Source: an uncultured Flavobacteriaceae bacterium (GTDB lineage Bacteria > Bacteroidota > Bacteroidia > Flavobacteriales > Flavobacteriaceae). From it: a stretch of 64,000 nt of DNA. The stretch lies in contig CANNAN010000004.1 of the NCBI GenBank assembly GCA_947502635.1, positions 62,001-126,000 of the forward strand, in the 5' to 3' direction. Positions 56,235 through 64,000 of the stretch are shown piece after piece (position 1 is the stretch's first letter; each line of letters opens with the position of its first letter). The notes under the pieces are model-generated. The model saw nothing but the letters and a program-made list of their open reading frames with translations. It made no database searches and had not been told where the DNA came from. A program made the translations under genes and the position numbers.

Positions 56235-57296
56235 ATGTCCATTAATCACATAGTAACACCATTAGATTCAGCCGTTCTAGACTCCAAAGAACATTATGTT
56301 TTCTATCATAAGATGGTCGATTTTGCATTTAAAGAACTTATAGTTGCTGTACAACAGCAAGAAATTTGTACTAATCAAGAGGTTCTTTTGTTTAAGCAAT
56401 ATTGCGATTTGTTATTATATTCTATTGAAGCCATGCGTATAAAATATATGTATGATGATGAGGATAATATGAAAGTCGATTTAACCTATTCTGGGTTTCC
56501 AAACTATTTGGAATTTCGTTATCTGTTTAACGATTTAGAATTACGTGATGATTACTTAGGTAGACTAACACCAATAGGCGCATTAAAAGAAGAATTTTTA
56601 GATACTTTAATACGTAAAAAAGAGCCTATTAAAAAAAGTAAATTGTTTCAGGCTGCATCCATAGTATATTACTCATCTGTAAAAAAAGAGTATATATTTA
56701 ATCGTTTTGTACAAGGCAAAATTCTAAGTGCACCAAAAGATATCGATGCGAAATACATGACTAGTTGGAGTTTTTTTGATGTAACTCACAACCGGCCATT
56801 TATGTGCTTTATGTATTTCAACTATAGTGGGACAGATGTAAAAGATTATAAAGATGATATTTACGAAGTTTTAAAAACGACTGCAGATAGAAAAATGTCT
56901 TTAGACACGATGGCTTATACAATCGATAGAAAACTATCAAAAGTTTCGCCTAAACTAATAAAACGAATTGATTTAGGTCCCATGCATAATGTATTTGCAA
57001 AAGACGAAAACGATATCACACATGCCATTTTAGAAGGCATAGGGAAAAAGGAAATTCCTTTGGAATCGTATGCGGTTTCATTAAAAATAGATGAAGTAGT
57101 ATCTGGAAGTGAATTTAAAGAAGGTCGTTTTTTTAGTAAACAAATCCTCCAAAAATGGCAGGATGTATTTAAACAGAAATATGTATTTGCGCCACACCGT
57201 ATCATTCAATTATTGTATAATAAAACACCAGAGTTAATGAATGATTTGGCGAAGCCACCTGTTGAAATGAGTAGTTTGAAATATTCAAAGAAGTGA
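56235..57296 (+). CDS. uncharacterised protein of the AAA+ cluster
   Basis: 353 residues; no signal peptide, membrane span or known catalytic motif. Aromatic and charged residues alternate throughout (for example YMTSWSFFDVTHNRPFMCFM), suggesting a compact alpha/beta protein. I do not recognise the family. Located between the coiled-coil protein and the AAA+ ATPase, with gaps of 273 and 174 bp. Confidence 0.75.
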   Translation: MSINHIVTPLDSAVLDSKEHYVFYHKMVDFAFKELIVAVQQQEICTNQEVLLFKQYCDLLLYSIEAMRIKYMYDDEDNMKVDLTYSGFPNYLEFRYLFNDLELRDDYLGRLTPIGALKEEFLDTLIRKKEPIKKSKLFQAASIVYYSSVKKEYIFNRFVQGKILSAPKDIDAKYMTSWSFFDVTHNRPFMCFMYFNYSGTDVKDYKDDIYEVLKTTADRKMSLDTMAYTIDRKLSKVSPKLIKRIDLGPMHNVFAKDENDITHAILEGIGKKEIPLESYAVSLKIDEVVSGSEFKEGRFFSKQILQKWQDVFKQKYVFAPHRIIQLLYNKTPELMNDLAKPPVEMSSLKYSKK

Positions 57297-57470
57297 TCAG
57301 TATTCAGTATACAGTCACAGTTTGTGGAGGGCCACTTTAAAAGAACAAAGAGTAAGTTTAATTATAAGTAAATAGTATATAATAAATTCAAATTAAAAAA
57401 TATAACAGTCAAAGTTTTTTGGATAAGAGTAAGCACTGCTAGCTGAGACTGCCAACTGTAAACTAAAAAA

Positions 57471-59435
57471 ATGGAACACAACTCAACATTCCCAATAAAA
57501 CTAACCGAACTTGATATGCTTCGTGATGAAGCGTCTTCTTATTTAAAAAGTGTACAATGGGAGCAAGGTCAGCGTGCTAAAAACAAAGATAAAGAAGCAA
57601 AAGATGAGTCTATCTTATTGTATTTATCTCGTGCTAATAATGGCAGTAATACGGCAGAGATAACTTCTGTGTCAAAAACTATTTTGGCTTTAAAAAAGCG
57701 CCTGTTACCAGATTCTATAGCGATTCCTATTTATTTGAATCAAACACTATATGCTGTACAAGAAGGCATTACATTAGGTATTTGGATTAAGGATAGTTAT
57801 TACGATGCTTCAGGACTATCAAGTTTAAACGAAAACAAATCAGCCTTAGACACCAATGGTAAACGAGAGTTTGAAAGTAAAATGCATACAGCTACGGCTT
57901 TTATGCTTTTCAGTTCAGCTTATAAAATATTAAACGATTTAAAGCCGTATGCATCAGACGACTTAAGCGTAATGAAGCAGAAATTTGCAGGTATCCCAGA
58001 AATGTCATTAATAACACCATTAAAGGGGATTTCATGTAGTTTATTTTATTATGATAAATACTTAGGGCATCCAGAAATTATAAAGTCAGATAAAGATGTT
58101 ATAGATTTCACAGTGGTGTATTTTGAAGCATTAATAGATGAAATTCAACTTAGGAAAAGTAGTTTAGAGTATACCGAAACGATTGAAGACAGAACCTATA
58201 AGTTAGAAAAATCGGAATTTGCTATTTCAGGTTGGAGCAATGTATTTGAAGGTACGGCAAAAAGTATAGAGTTCAATAAAGTTAAGTTTGAGCAAATTGT
58301 AGGTAACCGAGATGCAAAACACTTTGCACGTCGTTTAACCGAACGTATGCTGAGTTATGATTTTACAGCCAAGAAAAATCCGTTTCAGGAATTAGGTGGG
58401 TTTATGCCTGTTTTTATGGGCTATGGTATTCCAGGAACAGGAAAGAGTATGCTTATTGCCGCTATAGCTACACGACTTAAAGAACACTGTGATGCTTTAG
58501 ATATTCCGTTTTTGTTTCACCCGATGCCAGATACACTAATAAGTACATTTCAAGGGGGTTCTGCCGAAAAGATGGTCGAGTGGATGAAACCAATGCAAGA
58601 CCCTTCAAAACTTATTTTTGCACCTATTGATGATGCCGAAAATAATTTACAAGAACGAACCGCACAAGGAGTTTCTGCAGGTGTAAAAGAAGTTATTGGT
58701 GTGTTTTTACGTTATACTGAAGGTGCTTATGCTGTAAATTACGGAAACAGTTCGATAGGGCTTTTTACAAATTTACCAGAAATGTTAGATAAAGCAGTCA
58801 TTTCTCGTGTACAAGGACGTTTTAAAATAGATGGAGCCAGAACAGAGCATGACTTCCTGGATCAAGATCATTTATGGTGGCGTAAATTGGATGAAACTAT
58901 GCCCGATTTTGTAAACATGCAAGGCCCAGAAAATTATACGTATTTACAAGATCAAGGATTGGCAAAAAACATGGGAGAAATTCTTAATGTTTCTAACAAA
59001 CCAACCGAAGAACGTGTGCATGATATTTATGATAAGGTGGAAAAGCACTTCAAAACAAACGCACATTTATTCTATGCAAACCTTTATAAAGACATGCAAA
59101 AAGCATTTCCATTCTTTTCATCGCGTGATGTGAGGAATATTCAAAGTGCTGTATCATTGCGTTTAACAGATTTTAATTTAGAAGAAGATTGGTTTGAAAA
59201 TCCAGAGATTTATTTTAAACAAGATTATGAAACGAAGTTTAATATGCTTCAGGAATTGATGCGAGCCAATATGAAAGGGTTGGATTTTTCAGAAATTCGT
59301 CGTCAGGAAGTCGTACGTTATTTAGATAATGTGGCAACCATCGCAGATACCGATTTTAAACGGAAAGTAGATGCTAGAGTTAATCAATTAAATATAGAGT
59401 CTGAAGCCAGAAAAACGTTCGAAAATGAGTCATGA
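57471..59435 (+). CDS. AAA+ ATPase
   Basis: 654 residues. An N-terminal region of about 290 residues has no recognisable domain. The AAA+ module follows: Walker A GIPGTGKS with Lys325, a Walker B ending in DD (FAPIDDAENN, Asp387-Asp388) in place of DE, a sensor-1-like asparagine in LFTNLPEM and an arginine-finger candidate in ISRVQGRF. The C-terminal part (about 500-654) is helical. Probable hexameric remodelling ATPase acting on a protein partner. The nudK gene overlaps its end by 11 bp. Confidence 0.85.
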   Translation: MEHNSTFPIKLTELDMLRDEASSYLKSVQWEQGQRAKNKDKEAKDESILLYLSRANNGSNTAEITSVSKTILALKKRLLPDSIAIPIYLNQTLYAVQEGITLGIWIKDSYYDASGLSSLNENKSALDTNGKREFESKMHTATAFMLFSSAYKILNDLKPYASDDLSVMKQKFAGIPEMSLITPLKGISCSLFYYDKYLGHPEIIKSDKDVIDFTVVYFEALIDEIQLRKSSLEYTETIEDRTYKLEKSEFAISGWSNVFEGTAKSIEFNKVKFEQIVGNRDAKHFARRLTERMLSYDFTAKKNPFQELGGFMPVFMGYGIPGTGKSMLIAAIATRLKEHCDALDIPFLFHPMPDTLISTFQGGSAEKMVEWMKPMQDPSKLIFAPIDDAENNLQERTAQGVSAGVKEVIGVFLRYTEGAYAVNYGNSSIGLFTNLPEMLDKAVISRVQGRFKIDGARTEHDFLDQDHLWWRKLDETMPDFVNMQGPENYTYLQDQGLAKNMGEILNVSNKPTEERVHDIYDKVEKHFKTNAHLFYANLYKDMQKAFPFFSSRDVRNIQSAVSLRLTDFNLEEDWFENPEIYFKQDYETKFNMLQELMRANMKGLDFSEIRRQEVVRYLDNVATIADTDFKRKVDARVNQLNIESEARKTFENES

Positions 59436-60006
59436 TCAAGTTAAAAATATTGAACATACCTTACTTTCGGATAACTATTACACCTTAAATAAAGTTGCTT
59501 TCGATTATTTAATGAGAAGTGGTGAATGGGTAAATCAAATGAGAGAGGTCTATGACAGAGGTGATGGGGCTGGAATATTACTATATAATAAACAAAAGAA
59601 GACCATTATTTTAACCAAGCAATTTAGAATGCCTACCTTTTTAAATGGTAATGAAGATGGTTTTTTAGTTGAGATTGCAGCAGGAATGCTGGACAAAGAA
59701 AATCCTGAAGTATGTATTATCAGGGAGACAGAAGAAGAGGTTGGTTATAGGTTAAAAGAGGTTAAAAAAGTATATGAAGCCTATTCATCACCAGGGGTGA
59801 TGACTGAAAAAATGCATTTTTTTGTTGGTGAGTATACAGACGATATGAAAGTTAGTGATGGTGGCGGATTGGATAGTGAACATGAAGATATTGAAGTACT
59901 AGAAATACCTTTTAAAGAGGCTGTTTCGATGCTGGATAATGGTGAAATTCATGATACGAGAACTATTGTATTGTTGCAGTATGCGATGATTCATAAGTTG
60001 TTATAG
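59425..60006 (+). CDS. nudK: NudK-type NUDIX hydrolase (GDP-mannose pyrophosphatase-like)
   Basis: 193 residues, close in length to E. coli NudK (191). The NUDIX box is AGMLDKENPEVCIIRETEEE followed by VGY; it lacks the first usual glutamate (position 7 is Asn; a Glu stands just before it) but keeps the REUxEExGU half. The flanking PAGxLD-like loop and the YSSPGVMTEKMHFFVGEY segment fit NudK. It would cleave GDP-mannose or ADP-ribose-like nucleotide sugars. It overlaps the AAA+ gene by 11 bp, so it is co-translated with it. Confidence 0.85.
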   Translation: MSHDQVKNIEHTLLSDNYYTLNKVAFDYLMRSGEWVNQMREVYDRGDGAGILLYNKQKKTIILTKQFRMPTFLNGNEDGFLVEIAAGMLDKENPEVCIIRETEEEVGYRLKEVKKVYEAYSSPGVMTEKMHFFVGEYTDDMKVSDGGGLDSEHEDIEVLEIPFKEAVSMLDNGEIHDTRTIVLLQYAMIHKLL

Positions 60007-60018
60007 AAAAATAAAAGC

Positions 60019-60192
60019 ATGTTTGAAGAATTTGAAGAAGAAAACAGAATTGAAATTGCACAAAAACGTTACAGGGTTTTAGCGTTTATAGATTACATTT
60101 TTTTAATAGGGCTGATAATAGCCTCTACCGATAAAAATAATAGACGTATAGGAGATATGGTTGCTAAAACGTTAGTTGTAAAAGAAAAGTAA
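60019..60192 (+). pseudogene. RDD family protein with internal deletion
   Basis: 57 codons, ATG to TAA, in frame, missed by most gene callers. The start (MFEEFEEENRIEIAQKRYR) is that of an RDD-family membrane protein before its first span; the end (FIDYIFLIGLIIAST then RRIGDMVAKTLVV) is the C-terminus of the same family. The usual middle of about 90 residues with the other spans is gone, so the first and last AFIDY-like motifs have been joined. The next gene begins at the base after the stop. Expression of a small one-span peptide is possible. Confidence 0.7.
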
Positions 60193-61431
60193 ATGCAAAA
60201 ACTAAAAGAAGCCAATTTATATAGAAGTGAACTCATTCCCGTGAGTGGAAAACTAGTAGAACGTTATAATAAATGTCTAGTAAAACTTGGATTTACAAAA
60301 ACGAAGTTAAAAACATTCCATATCGATGGGATAGGCTGGAGTCCAGAAGTTGCTGAAGAAAAGGAAGAGATGCATTATTTAAATAATGGTGATGCCAATG
60401 CACATGGTATTATAATTTCACCATTACAAAAAGGAAAACCTGTATATGTACCTTTTCATACGTTCGATAGAGATATGATGCTGCATGTTTTTAATACTCA
60501 TGGAGAAAAAATAAATGATATTACTCGAGATTGTGCTATTTGTTTAGATTTCGACCAGGGAATTGATGCTTTTTATGAACCTCTGGATGTTTTAAAATAC
60601 AAAACCGTTTCTATAAATTTTCACTTAATAAATAATTTGGTAGAAGTTCAAAAAAAGCAATTAAAACTTATTGAGAACTTCAATAGAGACAATAATTTTA
60701 TAGACGAGAAAATTCATGAACAGCTGTTAGTATCAGCTAAAACCTATGGAGACTTACGTAATAGAGATTTAGAATTATATGAGTTACAATTCAATACCGA
60801 TTCTTTCTATACTAAAGCATTTAAGGGAGTTTATGTATTGCGAGATTTTATCACACCTATAATAGTTTTTGAAGATGAAACCTGGCATAAAGAAGCTATT
60901 AAAGACACGAATTATGATGTGCTAATATATCATATTCATCAACCAGAATTAATGGATAAACTACGTGACCATGTTATTATAGAATACGATTTAGAATTAG
61001 CAGTTAAAACAGAGCGTTACGAACGTATTAAAAAGTTTGAAATGACTCGATACTTAAAAAACACACAACACCCTGTTAAAGATATTTTAGACAATCCTAT
61101 TTTATATAAAAGTTACTTAAATAAATTAGATATTGAATCGCGTAAAAAACTGATGAGTGTAGAACGTTATTTAGAAAAGTTAGAAACCAGCAATCAATAT
61201 AAAATAGCAGATATTGTAGATTCAAAGTTATTTGAAGCTTTACATAAACCGCATTCCTCGTTAGAAGGAAAACATCAGGATTTAATATGGAAACTATTGG
61301 TAAACATATCCCCAAAAGATGTTTTGTATTGGTATTGGTACGACAAAGAAGATTTTTATGCTAATTTTAAGTCATGGGAAGATTCGCTTAAAGAATGGAT
61401 TATAGCAACTATTAGTAACAAAATTCAATAA
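60193..61431 (+). CDS. uncharacterised protein (DUF6638-like)
   Basis: 412 residues, cytoplasmic by appearance; no membrane span or signal. It opens MQKLKEANLYRSELIPVSGK and contains DGIGWSPEVAEEKEE and GDANAHGIIISP. I recall such proteins as the DUF6638 family in Flavobacteriaceae; the name is from memory. Function unknown. The ATG directly follows the stop of the RDD remnant, so the AAA+, nudK, RDD and this gene form one transcription unit. Confidence 0.75.
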   Translation: MQKLKEANLYRSELIPVSGKLVERYNKCLVKLGFTKTKLKTFHIDGIGWSPEVAEEKEEMHYLNNGDANAHGIIISPLQKGKPVYVPFHTFDRDMMLHVFNTHGEKINDITRDCAICLDFDQGIDAFYEPLDVLKYKTVSINFHLINNLVEVQKKQLKLIENFNRDNNFIDEKIHEQLLVSAKTYGDLRNRDLELYELQFNTDSFYTKAFKGVYVLRDFITPIIVFEDETWHKEAIKDTNYDVLIYHIHQPELMDKLRDHVIIEYDLELAVKTERYERIKKFEMTRYLKNTQHPVKDILDNPILYKSYLNKLDIESRKKLMSVERYLEKLETSNQYKIADIVDSKLFEALHKPHSSLEGKHQDLIWKLLVNISPKDVLYWYWYDKEDFYANFKSWEDSLKEWIIATISNKIQ

Positions 61432-61593
61432 TTAAAGACTAATAATTTAAGAGTGAGTCTGAAGATTGAAGTTTTTTTTAGTGAATAAAATTTTAGAATA
61501 TGACTATTGCTTTCAGAAATAAAATAAAATATTAACAGAATATGAGTAAGAAACTTCAAGCTTCTAACTTTGTACTTCAAACTATATAACAAC

Positions 61594-62115
61594 ATGGGAC
61601 TAGAATTAATAATTTTTATTGCAACCATATTTTTTGGAGCTTTTTTGTATTGGAGAGAATCTCGCAACAATGGCTTATACCGCTTTTTTAATAAGATTTT
61701 TAATTCGAAAGAATTACAAATGAAACCTACTGATAAAAAAGGTTTTGTCTATCAGCAAACATTCTTAGTTCGATTCATTTTCATTGGGTTTCTATTTTTA
61801 ATAGGTATTGTTATTGTTCGTTTTTTAATTCCAATAGACATAACAACCATTTCAATATTCGCATCTATGATTGTTGGAACTCTAGTTGGAACATATTTAG
61901 CAAGTTTTATATTCAAATCTGGAGAAGTTATTGAAGAAAAATCAGATTCGTTAGAAGATATCGTGCATGATACCATTGAGAAAGGGAAAGATTTTATTGA
62001 AGATTTAAAAACCAAGGATGTTGAAGCGGCAGAAGAAGTAAAAGAAATTGAGGAAAAGCCTAAAGGAGAAGAAAAGAGTGCTAGAGAACGTTTAAAAGAT
62101 AAAGGACTGTTATAA
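61594..62115 (+). CDS. membrane protein with acidic coiled-coil tail
   Basis: 173 residues from the ATG at 61594; a TTG at 61570 in the same frame is less likely. Membrane spans at about 3-19, 60-80 and 86-110, then a charged helical tail (SGEVIEEKSDSLEDIVHDTI ... EEKPKGEEKSARER). The tail may bind a soluble partner such as the AAA+ or coiled-coil protein. Function unknown; 162 bp after the DUF6638-like gene. Confidence 0.75.
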   Translation: MGLELIIFIATIFFGAFLYWRESRNNGLYRFFNKIFNSKELQMKPTDKKGFVYQQTFLVRFIFIGFLFLIGIVIVRFLIPIDITTISIFASMIVGTLVGTYLASFIFKSGEVIEEKSDSLEDIVHDTIEKGKDFIEDLKTKDVEAAEEVKEIEEKPKGEEKSARERLKDKGLL

Positions 62116-62131
62116 AAAGCCAATTATAACC

Positions 62132-62213
62132 TGTCATACTAAACTTGTCGAAGTTTAAACTATAAAAAACAAACAGATTGCTACAACTTTTAATAAAAAG
62201 TTTCGCAATGACA
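62132..62213 (+). repeat. dispersed flavobacterial repeat, full-length copy
   Basis: 82 bp bounded by inverted TGTCAT (62132-62137) and ATGACA (62208-62213). The left part has TGTCATACTAAACTTGTCG and then AAG; the right part has GATTGCTAC and TTTCGCAATGACA. This is the arrangement of a noncoding repeat family I know from flavobacterial genomes. It lies between two genes of the AAA+ cluster. Confidence 0.6.
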
Positions 62214-62224
62214 AAACATAAGAA

Positions 62225-63934
62225 ATGATTAAAAATTACTGGAATAAAGGAAAACGTCAAAAAATAACAACTGTAATTATAGCACTAATCTTGCTTATCT
62301 CATTATTTGTTTTACGTGATGATTATCAACCTGCCTTGTTATTTGTCAGAAAATTTATTTTTATCATTTTATTAAGTACGATCGCTCTATTTTTTGGACT
62401 AAGAAAATTTAGAAGTTCTGCAAGTACAGGCAAACGTTTAGGTATTTTGGGATTATTGGTTGTTTTTTTTGGCATTTTATATGTTGTAGGTTGGCATTTT
62501 AAAATGTATGATTATATGAAAACGTATAATGTTTTTAATAACCTGAATAGAGTTGAAATTAATGAGTTGCCTCTAACACAAAATGAAAGAATTCAACCTT
62601 TAAGAAATGTATTTTCTATGGCAAATGAAAGTGTTGGAGAAACTAAAGATGTCTCATTACCACATTTAGTAAGGGTAGGGGAAGAGAACAAATGGACAAT
62701 GGCTATTCAGCCTACCGAAAAGTATATGTGGCAAGGTATGACAGATAATACAGAAGAAGTTTTTGCAGTATCCAGTACGACGCCTTTTCCAAGATTTTCT
62801 AACGAAAATAGAATACCTGTTACTTTTTCAATTGGTGAATCGTTAAAGTTTAGTAGAAACACTTATAACGCGGTAGTACAGCGGTTTAACTTTTTTCAAT
62901 TATTTACAATGGAACCTAGTGATACCTATTACATGAAAAATGATACAGGGGAATGGGTGGAAGTAGTGAGCTTAATTAAGTGGAAAGGCTTTTTATTTCC
63001 CTATCCAACGTTTGGAGGTGTTATGGTTATTGAAAACGGGGAGCATGATTTTAATGATTATTTAGAACGTATTTTAATAGGGAAAGGAACTTATATAAGA
63101 CCTGAAGAGATGAAAAATCATCCTTATTTAACAAGACAAAATACATTAGCTGAAAAGGTATCGCGTTTACAAGCGGAGTCTTTAAAGTTTTTAGGAGGAT
63201 TCAGTGATCCGTTACCATGGAATATGAAAACAGCTGTTAAAATTCCAGATTTACCAGATGACCAAAATCAACAACCATTTGTCACCGATTTTGATTTTTC
63301 TGATACCAATTCAGATGCTTATAGTGGTTTGTACCATTGGTTTGGATTGGAACCTGTAGGGGATGAGCGGACCAGTTTGACCTTTAGTGTTTTTATTCCC
63401 GCAGATGGAACTGATAAGATTTATTATTACGATCATGCATCAAAAAAGCAAGGTTATGCAGGAGTTTCTGCCATGCCTTTAAAAGTTATTGAATCTCGTA
63501 AAGAGTTTGATTGGTCTGTGAATAAACCCGTTGAGTTTAGACCGTATATTAAAGATATAGCGGGTAGAAAACGGATGTTCTTTTTAGGAACTATATCTGC
63601 CATAAGGGAGGGATCTGATAATTTTGACGGTTCGGCCACACCAGACTTGGCTCTTATTGATAGTGAATACAGAGATGTTGTTTGGATTGACGTAAAACAC
63701 CCAAGTCAATGGGATAAAACCGTTTACGACCAATTAAATGAAGCCTGGAGATCTAGTGAAGGCATAGGTTATTATTTTGTTGAAAACACTAAAGAAATTG
63801 ATATATCTGAAACGGTAAAAGACTCGATAACAATACTTCCAGATAACGAATTCCAGAAACAAGTTCAGGGTAACCAAACAGAAGAAATAGAAAAGCTTCA
63901 AAAGCAGATAGATTCTTTAAAATCTATTAATTAA
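62225..63934 (+). CDS. large membrane-anchored protein of the AAA+ cluster
   Basis: 569 residues. Three membrane spans (about 12-30, 37-57, 72-92) are followed by a large, probably extracytoplasmic domain rich in beta strands (about 100-530) and a short coiled-coil end (EEIEKLQKQIDSLKSIN). No known catalytic motif was recognised. It is the last gene of the cluster and could be the envelope-facing component. The stop is at 63932-63934. Confidence 0.75.
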   Translation: MIKNYWNKGKRQKITTVIIALILLISLFVLRDDYQPALLFVRKFIFIILLSTIALFFGLRKFRSSASTGKRLGILGLLVVFFGILYVVGWHFKMYDYMKTYNVFNNLNRVEINELPLTQNERIQPLRNVFSMANESVGETKDVSLPHLVRVGEENKWTMAIQPTEKYMWQGMTDNTEEVFAVSSTTPFPRFSNENRIPVTFSIGESLKFSRNTYNAVVQRFNFFQLFTMEPSDTYYMKNDTGEWVEVVSLIKWKGFLFPYPTFGGVMVIENGEHDFNDYLERILIGKGTYIRPEEMKNHPYLTRQNTLAEKVSRLQAESLKFLGGFSDPLPWNMKTAVKIPDLPDDQNQQPFVTDFDFSDTNSDAYSGLYHWFGLEPVGDERTSLTFSVFIPADGTDKIYYYDHASKKQGYAGVSAMPLKVIESRKEFDWSVNKPVEFRPYIKDIAGRKRMFFLGTISAIREGSDNFDGSATPDLALIDSEYRDVVWIDVKHPSQWDKTVYDQLNEAWRSSEGIGYYFVENTKEIDISETVKDSITILPDNEFQKQVQGNQTEEIEKLQKQIDSLKSIN

Positions 63935-64000
63935 AATAGGATGTTAGAAGATCAAGAACTTTTCAAAGTAATTTAGTTTATTTAAGAGGTAATTAAAAAC
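63935..64000. other. window end without a supported gene
   Basis: 66 bp with only an 11-codon frame from the ATG at 63941. No feature can be supported. Confidence 0.4.

Noticed and set aside
61752-62123. 123-codon minus-strand frame
   Set aside because: It is antisense to the membrane protein at 61594-62115, and its serine-rich composition is typical of a shadow frame.

Overview
The window looks like chromosomal DNA of a marine or soil flavobacterium (Bacteroidota, Flavobacteriaceae). The reasons are the low GC content, start sites without Shine-Dalgarno sequences, promoter-like TAnnTTTG elements, several TTG starts, and typical family genes: a PorP/SprF protein beside a T9SS type B (CHU_C) surface protein, a CAL67264-type small membrane protein, an EttA-type ABC-F protein, a SusC-like N-terminus, and a menaquinone gene cluster.

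Layout. 1-9.9 kb: 5' end of recG, then an M1 aminopeptidase, a patatin-like lipase, an FMN-binding glutamate-synthase-like protein, an M20 amidohydrolase, a UvrD/PcrA helicase and a GNAT-YoaP protein. 9.9-18.4 kb (all minus strand): PorP/SprF protein, a 1330-residue FG-GAP/HYR surface protein secreted by the type IX system, a decayed membrane-protein gene, and an operon of a retropepsin-like protease with a CBM48-type protein, plus a lipoprotein esterase. A second copy of the last codons of the CBM48-type gene lies on the far side of the PorP/HYR pair. 18.4-25.5 kb: a YciO/TsaC protein, then a complete type II-C CRISPR-Cas locus (antisense tracrRNA, cas9, cas1, cas2, and an array of 17 repeats and 16 spacers). 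25.5-33 kb: phospholipase-D-like lipoprotein, OmpA-family lipoprotein, GT2 glycosyltransferase, HsdR-N-like nuclease, holA, ung, a small membrane protein and a C1 peptidase.

33-38.7 kb is a compact operon for menaquinone synthesis (menB, menA, a UPF0173 hydrolase, menC, a CPBP protease, menE). 38.7-54 kb: sppA, a chimeric VWA protein, DoxX, a large MORN-tailed protein, an acyl-CoA carboxylase beta subunit, an FMN reductase-marR-pirin-pirin block with two matching operator dyads, an EptA-like transferase with a GDPD-like partner, and ettA. 54.6-63.9 kb is a run of poorly characterised plus-strand genes: a coiled-coil protein, a 353-residue unknown, an AAA+ ATPase, a NudK-type hydrolase, an internally deleted RDD protein, a 412-residue unknown and two membrane proteins. 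It looks like one functional module and is the best candidate here for an undescribed system.

Main unusual points: (a) the tracrRNA carries a second copy of the first eight repeat bases and can fold back on its own anti-repeat; (b) every CRISPR repeat contains a sequence that resembles a flavobacterial promoter; (c) a dispersed TGTCAT...ATGACA-type repeat has one copy in frame inside menE; (d) an RDD gene has lost its middle while staying in frame; (e) duplicated gene ends flank the T9SS adhesin cassette. No tRNA, rRNA, insertion sequence or transposase gene was seen.
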